Source: Streptacidiphilus sp. P02-A3a
GTDB taxonomy: Bacteria; Actinomycetota; Actinomycetes; Streptomycetales; Streptomycetaceae
Direction: 5' to 3'
DNA: 64,000 nucleotides
NCBI RefSeq assembly: GCF_014084105.1
Contig: NZ_CP048289.1
Span: 4,411,922-4,475,921, forward strand
Within the stretch, counting starts at the first letter, position 1; each line of letters starts with the position of its first letter. Positions 9,746 through 17,951 of this stretch are shown piece by piece. A program made the translations under genes and the position numbers. The notes beneath the pieces are model-generated. The model ran no database searches, was not told the DNA's origin, and saw only the letters and a program-made list of their open reading frames with translations.

Positions 9746-10821
9746 GCGCGCAGTTCACACGCGCGGGGACGGTCCGCAGGGTGGTCCGGTCCGCGTCCGG
9801 CCCCGACGCCGTCACGATCGAGCCGCTGACCGCCGACAGCCGCGTGCCGATGGTGGTCCGCCCGAAGGAGGCCGGGACCGACCTGGCGACCTGGGCCGCC
9901 GCGGGCCGCGACTGGGTGAGCGAGCGGCTGCTGGAACACCGCGCCCTGCTGTTCCGCGGCTGGCCGGTGACGGACGCCCCGGCCTTCCAGCGGTTCGTCG
10001 CCGCGGTCTCCGAGAGCGAGCCGCTGCAATACCGGGACCGGTCCACCCCGAGGGACGAGGTGGGCCAGAACGTCTACCTGTCCACCACCTACCCGGCGGC
10101 CGAGCGGATCGAGCCGCACAACGAGGGCACCTACTGGTCGACCTGGCCGCAGAAGCTGTTCTTCTGCTGCCTGGTCGCACCGCCGGTCGGCGGCGAGACC
10201 CCGATCGCCGACAACCGCCGGGTCATCGAACGGATCCCGGCGCCGGTCCGCGAGCGGCTGGAACGGCTCGGCGTGCGCTACGTGCGCAACTACAACAGCG
10301 GCTTCGGCCTCACCTGGCAGGAGGCGTACCAGACCGACTCCCGGGAGGACGCCGAGCGCTACGCCGAGGCCAACGGCACCGCCACCGAGTGGCTGGACGG
10401 CGGCCGCCTGCGGACCGTGCAGATCCGCCCGGCCGTACGCACCCATCCGGTCACCGGCGAGAAGCTCTGGTTCAACCACGCCGGGTTCTTCCACATCTCC
10501 AGCCGCGACCCGCAGATGCGCGAGGCACTGGTCGAGGCGCTGGGCGTGGACGGCCTGCCGACCAACACCGCCCACGGCGACGGCTCGCCGATCCCCGACG
10601 AGGACGTGCGGGCCATCAACGAGGCGTACCTCGCCGAGGAGACCGCCTTCCGCTGGGAGACGGGCGACGTGATGCTGCTGGACAACATGACCATGGCGCA
10701 CGCGCGCCGCCCCTACCAGGGCGACCGCAAGATCGTGGTGGCGATGACCGACCCGGTGACCGCCGAGGGCATCGGACAGGCCGACGGGACCGCCGCGACC
10801 GAGGGCGAGGAGGCGCGATGA
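9742..10821 (+). CDS. TauD/TfdA-family Fe(II)/2-oxoglutarate dioxygenase
   Basis: A 359-aa member of the TauD/TfdA (SyrP-like) non-haem iron oxygenases. The facial triad is visible: PHNEGTYW supplies the HxE pair, and the distal His is in TMAHARRPY, followed by an Arg-Lys pair in the usual 2-oxoglutarate-binding place. In NRPS clusters such enzymes usually hydroxylate an amino acid, often while it is tethered to a PCP. Here the gene sits between two megasynthase genes, sharing ATGA overlaps with both, so coupled translation and a tailoring role are likely. Candidate substrates are the residues loaded by the neighbouring modules; the exact target cannot be read from sequence. I chose ATG 9742 because AAGGAG lies 10 nt upstream; an in-frame GTG at 9736 sits too close to that site. 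Confidence 0.9.
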   Translation: MSAQFTRAGTVRRVVRSASGPDAVTIEPLTADSRVPMVVRPKEAGTDLATWAAAGRDWVSERLLEHRALLFRGWPVTDAPAFQRFVAAVSESEPLQYRDRSTPRDEVGQNVYLSTTYPAAERIEPHNEGTYWSTWPQKLFFCCLVAPPVGGETPIADNRRVIERIPAPVRERLERLGVRYVRNYNSGFGLTWQEAYQTDSREDAERYAEANGTATEWLDGGRLRTVQIRPAVRTHPVTGEKLWFNHAGFFHISSRDPQMREALVEALGVDGLPTNTAHGDGSPIPDEDVRAINEAYLAEETAFRWETGDVMLLDNMTMAHARRPYQGDRKIVVAMTDPVTAEGIGQADGTAATEGEEAR

Positions 10822-13800
10822 GCGAGGACATCACGGGCTTCCGGGTCGCCCCGGCGCAGCACCACCTGCACCGGCTCCGGTCGGCGCTGACCGGCCGGGA
10901 CCCGTTCGTGCTGCGGATCGAGGCGCGGCTCCCGGCCACCGCCGACCCGGAGCGGCTGCGGCAGGCCCTGCTCGCCGAACTGGCGCGGCACGAGGTGCTC
11001 CGCACCCGGGTGCTGGCGGCCTCCGGGGTCGGCGTCCCGGTGCAGGTCATCGCGGACGAGCCGGGGATCGGCGGGGACAGCGCGGCGGACGCCGACGCGG
11101 ACGCGCCGGTCCGGCTGAGCGTCGGCGAGCCGGTCGACGGCGTCCGGCGGCTGGCCCTCGCGGTCGACCCGGCGGTGGCCGACCTGGCCACCCTGGTCGG
11201 GCTGCTCGCGGCCGTCCTCGGCCGCGCGGCCGAGGACCCGCGGCAGGAGCCGGTCCAGTACGCGGACGTCGCCGAGTGGTTCCACCAGCTGCTGGAGGAG
11301 CCGGAGACCGCGGGCGCCCGGGACCGCTGGCGCCGGGTGCTGGCGGCCGAGCCGGCCGAGCCCGACCTGCCGCTGCGCCCGGCCGACCCCACACGCTTCC
11401 GGCCCGCGTCCGTGGCGCTGCCGCTGGACCCGGAGCTGTCCCGCCGGGTCGCCGCGGACGCCGCCGCACTCGCGGTCACCGAGGCCGGGTTGACCGCCGC
11501 CGCCTGGGCCCTGGCCCTCGGCCGCGGCGCGGGCGAGGAGCCGCCGCCGCTCGGCGTGACGGTGAGCGGCCGCGCCGCCGAGGAACTCCGGGGCGCCCCC
11601 GGCCCGTACGACCGGACCGTGCCGATCGCGCTGCCGACCGGCGTCCGGGACACCGCCGGGCTGGCCCGGGCGGTGGACGCCGCCGTCCGGCAGGCCGCCG
11701 ACGACGTCGACGTCTTCCACTGGGACGGCGCCCACGCCGCCGACAGCGAACCCTACTGCCGGTTCTCGGCCGGTCACCTGGACCTCTCCGCGCTGACCGC
11801 CGACGGCCCGGCCGTGACCGGCCCGGCCGTGACCGACCTGGCCGTGACCGACCTCGCGGACCGGTACGACCTGCGGCTGCTGGTCGTCCGGCACGCCCCC
11901 GACCGGCTCGAACTGCGCCTCGGCTACGACACCGACCGCTGCCGACGGCAGACCGCCGAGCTGCTGCTGGGCCGCACGGCCGCCGCGCTGGCGCAGTTCC
12001 GCGCCGACCCGGCGACCCCGCTCGACGGGATCGCGCTGACCACCGAGCGGGACGCCGAGCTGTCCCGGCGGCACGGCACCGGCGAGCCGCTGCCGGACTC
12101 CGACGCGACCGTGCTCGACCTGATCCGCGCGCACGTGCTGGCCCGGCCGGACGCCCCCGCCGTGGCCGCCCACGACGGTCGGCTCGACTACGCGGAACTC
12201 GACGCGGCGGCCGACTCGCTGGCCGCCGCGCTGCGGGCGGCGGGCTGCGCGCCCGGGGACCGGGTCGCGCTCTGCCTGGAGCGCGGGGTACTGGTCCCGG
12301 TGGCCGTGCTGGCGGTCCTGCGCTGCGGCGCCGCCTACGTGCCGCTGGACGGCCGCAACCCGGCCGAGCGGCTGGCCGGGATGGTCGCGGACGCCGGTGC
12401 CACCGTGCTGCTGGCCGACGCGGCCGGACAGCGGGCGCTGGCCGGGGCGGTCCCCGAGCTGCCGGTGGTGGACCCGGCCGCGGCCTGGTCCACCGGCGCC
12501 GTCGGCGAGGCGGCGCCGGTCGCACCGGACGCCTCGGCCTACGTGATCTTCACCTCCGGCTCCACCGGTCGGCCCAAGGGCGTCGAGATCACCCACCGCA
12601 ACCTGTCCCACTCGATCCGGGCCCGGCTGCGGGTCTACCGGCCGGAGCCGGACAGCGCCTCGCTGCTGATCCCCACCATCGCCTTCGACAGCTCGGTGGC
12701 CGTCCTGTTCGGCACGCTCAGCGCGGGCGGCTGCCTGGTGGTGCCCGCCGAGAAGGAGTCCGGCGACCCGGCCGCGCTGGCCCAGCTGGCGGTCGAGCAC
12801 GCGGTCACCGACGTGATCTGCGTCCCCTCGCTGTACCGCCCGCTGCTGGAGGAGCTCGCGGTCCGGGAGCAGGTCCGACTGCGCCGCGCCCTGGTGGTGG
12901 GCGAGGAGTGCACCGTCGCCCTGGTCGCCCGGCACCACGAGGTGCTGCCGCGGACCCCGCTGTTCAACGAGTACGGGCCGACCGAGGCCACCATCTGGTG
13001 CACCGTCCAGCAGGTGGCCCCGGACGGGACCGAGCGAGTGCCGATCGGCCGCCCCCGACCCGGCGTCCGGCTCTACCTGGTCGGCCCGGACGGCGCGCAG
13101 GTGCCGTACGGCGCCCGCGGCGAGCTCTACATCGGCGGCCCGAGCGTGGCGGCCGGGTACGTCGGCCGCCCCGAGCTCACCGCGGAGCGCTTCCTCGACG
13201 ACCCGTTCGACACCGAGCCCGGTGCCCGGGTCTACCGCACCGGCGACCTGGTGCGCTACCAGCCGGACGGCGTACTGGAGTTCCTCGGCCGGTCGGACCG
13301 CCAGGTGAAGATCCGCGGTTTCCGGGTCGAGCTGGAGGAGATCGAGAGCCGGCTCGCGGCGCAACCCGGCGTCACCGCGGCGGCCGTGCTCACCCGCACC
13401 GACCCGGCGGGCGCGACCAGCCTCGCGGCCTACGTCGTGCTGCGCGCACCGGCCACCCCCGAATCGGTGCGGACGGCGGCCGAGCGGACGCTCCCGGCCT
13501 ACATGGTGCCCGCGATCGAGGCGCTGCCCGAGCTGCCGTCCCTGACCAGCGGCAAGGTCGACTACGCCGCGCTCCGGCAACTCGCCCCGGCCCGGGCCGC
13601 CACCCCGTACCTGGCTCCCCGGACGCCGGTGGAGCAGGCGCTCGCCGAGGTCTGGCAGCAGGTGCTCGGAGTCGAACGGATCGGCGTCGAGGACAACTTC
13701 TTCGACCACGGCGGCGACTCGATCCGGGTGGTCCAGGTCCGCGCCCAGGCGCGTCGGCACGGACTGCTGGTCCAGGTCACCGACCTGATGCGGCACCGGA

Positions 13801-16800
13801 CCATCGCCGCGCTCGCCCCGCTGGTGACCGCCGTCGAGAGCGGCGGCGAACCGTCCGCGAGCCGGGCCGAGCTGCTGCCGGAGAGCGTGCGCGCCGGACT
13901 GCCGGACGAGCTGGAGGACGCCTGGCCGCTGTCCAGCCTGCAGGCCGGGATGCTCGTCCACAGCGCCTACGAGCACGGCGACCGGCTGCTCTACCACGAC
14001 GTCACCACGCTGCGGCTGGGCTCGGCGCTCCAGGTACCGGCCTTCGAGTCGGCCGTCGCCGAGCTCTGCCGACGGCACGCCATGCTCCGGGTGTCGTTCG
14101 ACCTGGGCCACGCCGCCGGGCCGCTGCAACTGGTCCACCGCGGCGTCCCGACCCCGCTGCGCGTGGTCGACCTGCGCTCCGTCCCCGACGACGAGCAGCG
14201 CCGACAGGTGGACGCCGACGTCGAGGGCGAGCGGACGACCCCGTTCGTCCTCCAGCAGGCCCCGCTGGCCCGCTTCGTGCTGCACCTGCTCGGCGCCGAC
14301 GAGTACCAGCTGACCTTCGCCGCGCACCACGCGGTGCTCGACGGCTGGAGCGTCAACGTCATGCTGGCCGAGCTGATGGACTGCTACCAGCACGCGGCCG
14401 ACCCGTCCGCCCCCGCCCCGGCCCCGGCCCCCGAGGCCAGCTACGGGCGCTTCCTGGCCCTGGAGCAGGCCGCGCTCGAAGGGCAGGACGCCGACTGGTG
14501 GGCCCGCCGCACCGAGGACCTGCCGACCGTTCGCCTCGGCGGCAGCGGCTTCGCCGACGGCCTCAGCGAGAAGCGGCTGGGAGCGGAGTTCGGCGCCGCG
14601 ACCAGCGACGCGCTGCGCGACGTCGCCCAGCGCGCCGGGGTGCCGCTCAAGAGCGCGCTGCTCGCCGTCCACCTCAAGGTGCTGGCGGTGATGACCGGGC
14701 ACCAGGACGTGGTCACCGGCCTGGTCACCAACGGTCGGCCGGAGGACGAGGACGGCTCCGAGTCGATGCTCGGACTCTTCCTCAACACCCTGCCGCTGCG
14801 GACCGCGCTGCCCCGGGGCAGTTGGCTCGACCTGCTCGCCCACGTGTTCGCCGAGGAGCGGGAGATGCTTCCGCACCGGTGGTACCCGATGAACCGGATC
14901 GGCCAGGGCCGGGCCGCGGACTCGCTGTTCGAAGCCACCTTCAACTACGTGCACTTCCGCCACTACGGCGAACTGTCCACCCGCAGCGGGCTCGACGTAA
15001 TCGACGCCCGGTTCCACGGGGACACGAACCTGCCGCTGGTCACCGACTTCGTCCAGGACCCGGTCAGCGGCCGGATCGAGCTGTCGATCGCCTTCGACCC
15101 GGCCCGCTACCGGCCGGAGTTCATCGAGGCGATGGTCGACCGGTACCGGGCGGCGCTGGACCTGCTCATCGCGGCGCCGGAACTGCCGCACACGGGCGCC
15201 CCGCTGCTGTCACCGGACGAGCGGACCCGCCTCGACGCCGCCGCGCACGGCGCGCGCACCGGCCCGGCGCCAGCCACCCTGGTGCCCGCACTGGCCGCCG
15301 CGCTCGCGGACGCCGGTGACCGGACGGCGGTGGAGGGACCCGACGGGTCGGTCACCCACGCGCGGCTGCTCGCCGACGCCCGCGCCCTCGGCGCCGCGGC
15401 CCGCGCGGCACTGACCCCCGGCGCGGACGGCGCCGAACCGGTCGCCGCGCTGCTGCTGCCGCGCGGCGTCGACCTGGTCACCGCGGCCACCGGCTGCCTG
15501 CTGGCGGGCGTGCCGTTCGTGGTCTGCGACCCGGGCCAGCGGCCGGAACGACTGCGCGCCATGCTCCTCGACGCCGGGACCGGCCTGGTCGTCGCCGCCG
15601 AACCGGACCGGCTCGGCGCCGCCCTGCCACCGGGGGTGCCCTGCCGGACACCGGAGCAGCTGCGCGGCTCCGGCACCCCCGGCCCGGACGCCGACCCGCA
15701 CCCCGAGGCACTCGCCTACCTGGTGTTCACCTCGGGCAGCACAGGCCGTCCGAAGCCGGTGGCGGTGCCGCACCGGGCCCTGGCCAACCGCGTCGCCTGG
15801 TCGCAGCGGGAGTACCCGCTGCGCGCGGAGGACCGGGTACTGGCCCTGGCCTCCCCGGTGTTCGACTTCGCCATCTGGGAGCTGTTCGGACCGCTGCTGG
15901 CCGGAGCGCGGACGATCGGGGCCCCGGAGCTCAGGGACACCAGCACCGGCCTCGCCGAACTCCTGCGCGACACCCGGGCCACCGTCGCCCACCTGGTGCC
16001 CTCCCTGCTGGGCGGACTGCTGAACGACCCGGCCCTGGCCGACGGCAACGACCTGCGGCTGCTGCTGGTGGGCGGCGAGGCGTTCCCCGCCCAGCTGCTG
16101 GCGGAGCTGCGCGGGGCGCTCGGATGCGAGGTGGTGCACCAGTACGGTCCGGCGGAGGCGACCATCGACGCCACCTTCCACCGGTGCGGCCCGGTGGAGT
16201 CCGGGCCGGTCGGCGGACCGGCCACGGTCCCGATCGGACGCCCGGTCGACAACGTCACGGTCCACCTGCTCGGCGACAACCTGCTGCCGGTGCCGCCCGG
16301 TTGCCCCGGCGAGGTGTTCCTCGGCGGCGCGGCGCCCGCCCGCGGCTACCACCGCCGCCCGGGCCCCACCGCCGAGGCGTTCCTGCCGGACCCGTACTCC
16401 GGCGCCCCCGGCGCCCGGCTGTACCGGACCGGGGACCTGGCCCGACTGCTGCCGGACGGCTCGCTGGAGTTCCTCGGCCGGGTCGACGACCAGGTCCAGG
16501 TCAACGGCGTACGGGTGGAGCCGGGCGAGGTCGAGGCCGCGCTCTACGCCGCCGGGCAGCTGGCGGAGGCCGCGGTCGTGGCGCTCCCGGCACCCGGCGG
16601 CGGCGCGCAGCTGGTGGCGCACGTGGTGCCGCGCGCCGGGATCCGGCTCACGGCCGAGGACGTGCTCGACGGCCTGGCCGGGCTGCCGGACGCGCTGCGC
16701 CCCGGCCTCGCCGTGGTCCACGGCGACCCGCTGCCGCGCACCGCCAGCGGCAAGCTCGACCGGGCGGCGCTGCGGACCGCCGAACTGCCCGGACCCCGGA

Positions 16801-17870
16801 CCGAGCGGGTGGCACCGGCCACCGAACTCGAAACCCGGCTGGCCGCCCGCTGGTCGGAGGTGTTCGGCAACGGCGAGATCGGGGTGACCGAGGACTTCTT
16901 CGAGCTCGGCGGCGGCTCCCTGCTGGCCCTGCAGCTGGTGGCCCGGGCCCGGCGCGACGGGATCAAGCTGACCCCCAGGCTCATCTACGCCCACCGGACC
17001 ATCCGGGCCCTGGCCGAGCTGCTGAGCGGAACGAAGCCGCCCACGGCCGCCCCGGCACCGGGCGGCACCCCCGCCGCGCTGGTGGCGCTGCGCTCGGACG
17101 GCGACCTGCCGCCGTTCTTCTGCGTGCACGCCAGCAACGGCTCGGCCGCCCCCTACGCGGCGCTCGCCGCCGGGCTGCCCCGGCGGCGTCCGTTCTTCGC
17201 GCTGGACGCGGAGGGGCTGGCGCCCGACGGTCCGGAGCTGGCCTCGGTGCCCGCTCTCGCGGCGCACTACACGGCGCAGGTCCGGGCCCAGCAGCCGCAC
17301 GGCCCCTACCGGATCGGCGGCTGGTCGACCGGCGCCGCCATCGCCCACGAGATGGCCGCGCAGCTCAGGGCGGCGGGTGAGGAGGTCGCCGCGCTGGTCC
17401 TGCTCGACCCGCCGACGCCGACCCGGCTCTCCGCCCCGCCCGAGCACGCCCTGCTGCTGTGGCTGTTCCTGCGGGACCTGGCGGGCCTGGTCGGCCGCCC
17501 GAGGCCGCCGCTGGAGGTCGAGCAGCTGACGCCGCTCGACGCCGAGGCCCGTCGGCAGGCCGTGCTGTCCGCGATCCGCACGGCCGGACTGGTCGGTGCG
17601 GAGGCGATGCCGGAGGTGGTGGCCCGGATGGGCGTGTTCTGCGCCATGGTCTCGGCCGCCGCCGTGTGGCAACCGGCCGACTACGACGGCCCGTTGACCC
17701 TCCTGCTGGCCGGTGGGCCGGATCCGGCGGCGGAACGGCTGGCCGGCTGGCGGCCGTTCACCACCGCCCGGGCCACCGCCGAACCGGTGGCGGGCGACCA
17801 CCACGGCATGCTGCGCCAACCGGCGGTCGCCGCGCTGGCCGAGCTCCTCGACCGCTTCCTGGACGAGTAG
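10818..17870 (+). CDS. Terminal NRPS C(degenerate)-A-PCP-C-A-PCP-TE
   Basis: A 2350-aa NRPS whose ATG overlaps the dioxygenase stop as ATGA. Residues 10-420 keep condensation-domain fold signatures, but the catalytic HHxxxDG is replaced by DPAVADL at 117-123, so this domain is probably inactive or structural. The rest runs: A domain 430-925, PCP with GGDSI (Ser968), intact C domain with HHAVLDGWS (1170), A domain 1485-1990, PCP with GGGSL (Ser2034), and a type I thioesterase 2090-2350 (GGWSTG, Ser2170; Asp in LLDPPTP; His in GDHHGM). Pocket residues read about D-S-A-C-L-V-E-I-W for the first A domain and D-F-W-H-L-G-Q-I-D for the second; I recognise no firm substrate for either. The thioesterase makes this the chain-release protein. 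The intact C domain at the end of the preceding megasynthase probably serves the first A-PCP here. Confidence 0.95.
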   Translation: MSEDITGFRVAPAQHHLHRLRSALTGRDPFVLRIEARLPATADPERLRQALLAELARHEVLRTRVLAASGVGVPVQVIADEPGIGGDSAADADADAPVRLSVGEPVDGVRRLALAVDPAVADLATLVGLLAAVLGRAAEDPRQEPVQYADVAEWFHQLLEEPETAGARDRWRRVLAAEPAEPDLPLRPADPTRFRPASVALPLDPELSRRVAADAAALAVTEAGLTAAAWALALGRGAGEEPPPLGVTVSGRAAEELRGAPGPYDRTVPIALPTGVRDTAGLARAVDAAVRQAADDVDVFHWDGAHAADSEPYCRFSAGHLDLSALTADGPAVTGPAVTDLAVTDLADRYDLRLLVVRHAPDRLELRLGYDTDRCRRQTAELLLGRTAAALAQFRADPATPLDGIALTTERDAELSRRHGTGEPLPDSDATVLDLIRAHVLARPDAPAVAAHDGRLDYAELDAAADSLAAALRAAGCAPGDRVALCLERGVLVPVAVLAVLRCGAAYVPLDGRNPAERLAGMVADAGATVLLADAAGQRALAGAVPELPVVDPAAAWSTGAVGEAAPVAPDASAYVIFTSGSTGRPKGVEITHRNLSHSIRARLRVYRPEPDSASLLIPTIAFDSSVAVLFGTLSAGGCLVVPAEKESGDPAALAQLAVEHAVTDVICVPSLYRPLLEELAVREQVRLRRALVVGEECTVALVARHHEVLPRTPLFNEYGPTEATIWCTVQQVAPDGTERVPIGRPRPGVRLYLVGPDGAQVPYGARGELYIGGPSVAAGYVGRPELTAERFLDDPFDTEPGARVYRTGDLVRYQPDGVLEFLGRSDRQVKIRGFRVELEEIESRLAAQPGVTAAAVLTRTDPAGATSLAAYVVLRAPATPESVRTAAERTLPAYMVPAIEALPELPSLTSGKVDYAALRQLAPARAATPYLAPRTPVEQALAEVWQQVLGVERIGVEDNFFDHGGDSIRVVQVRAQARRHGLLVQVTDLMRHRTIAALAPLVTAVESGGEPSASRAELLPESVRAGLPDELEDAWPLSSLQAGMLVHSAYEHGDRLLYHDVTTLRLGSALQVPAFESAVAELCRRHAMLRVSFDLGHAAGPLQLVHRGVPTPLRVVDLRSVPDDEQRRQVDADVEGERTTPFVLQQAPLARFVLHLLGADEYQLTFAAHHAVLDGWSVNVMLAELMDCYQHAADPSAPAPAPAPEASYGRFLALEQAALEGQDADWWARRTEDLPTVRLGGSGFADGLSEKRLGAEFGAATSDALRDVAQRAGVPLKSALLAVHLKVLAVMTGHQDVVTGLVTNGRPEDEDGSESMLGLFLNTLPLRTALPRGSWLDLLAHVFAEEREMLPHRWYPMNRIGQGRAADSLFEATFNYVHFRHYGELSTRSGLDVIDARFHGDTNLPLVTDFVQDPVSGRIELSIAFDPARYRPEFIEAMVDRYRAALDLLIAAPELPHTGAPLLSPDERTRLDAAAHGARTGPAPATLVPALAAALADAGDRTAVEGPDGSVTHARLLADARALGAAARAALTPGADGAEPVAALLLPRGVDLVTAATGCLLAGVPFVVCDPGQRPERLRAMLLDAGTGLVVAAEPDRLGAALPPGVPCRTPEQLRGSGTPGPDADPHPEALAYLVFTSGSTGRPKPVAVPHRALANRVAWSQREYPLRAEDRVLALASPVFDFAIWELFGPLLAGARTIGAPELRDTSTGLAELLRDTRATVAHLVPSLLGGLLNDPALADGNDLRLLLVGGEAFPAQLLAELRGALGCEVVHQYGPAEATIDATFHRCGPVESGPVGGPATVPIGRPVDNVTVHLLGDNLLPVPPGCPGEVFLGGAAPARGYHRRPGPTAEAFLPDPYSGAPGARLYRTGDLARLLPDGSLEFLGRVDDQVQVNGVRVEPGEVEAALYAAGQLAEAAVVALPAPGGGAQLVAHVVPRAGIRLTAEDVLDGLAGLPDALRPGLAVVHGDPLPRTASGKLDRAALRTAELPGPRTERVAPATELETRLAARWSEVFGNGEIGVTEDFFELGGGSLLALQLVARARRDGIKLTPRLIYAHRTIRALAELLSGTKPPTAAPAPGGTPAALVALRSDGDLPPFFCVHASNGSAAPYAALAAGLPRRRPFFALDAEGLAPDGPELASVPALAAHYTAQVRAQQPHGPYRIGGWSTGAAIAHEMAAQLRAAGEEVAALVLLDPPTPTRLSAPPEHALLLWLFLRDLAGLVGRPRPPLEVEQLTPLDAEARRQAVLSAIRTAGLVGAEAMPEVVARMGVFCAMVSAAAVWQPADYDGPLTLLLAGGPDPAAERLAGWRPFTTARATAEPVAGDHHGMLRQPAVAALAELLDRFLDE

Positions 17871-17879
17871 CGACCCCGC

Positions 17880-17911
17880 CCCGGCGCCGCCGCACCCGCG
17901 GCGGCGCCGGG
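17880..17911 (+). terminator. Strong hairpin after the terminal NRPS
   Basis: Perfect 14-bp inverted repeat with arms CCCGGCGCCGCCGC and GCGGCGGCGCCGGG and a 4-nt loop, starting 10 nt after the NRPS stop. There is no T-run. It could be a terminator, or a partial terminator or mRNA-stabilising stem that lowers expression of the radical SAM gene starting 40 nt later. Confidence 0.6.
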
Positions 17912-17951
17912 TACCCGTCCAGGCGTCACACATGGAAGGCAGAGAATCATC

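Noticed and set aside
10845-12080. Heterocyclisation (Cy) domain at the start of the terminal NRPS
   Set aside because: The DxxxxD motif of Cy domains is not evident; the sequence looks like a C domain with a decayed active site.
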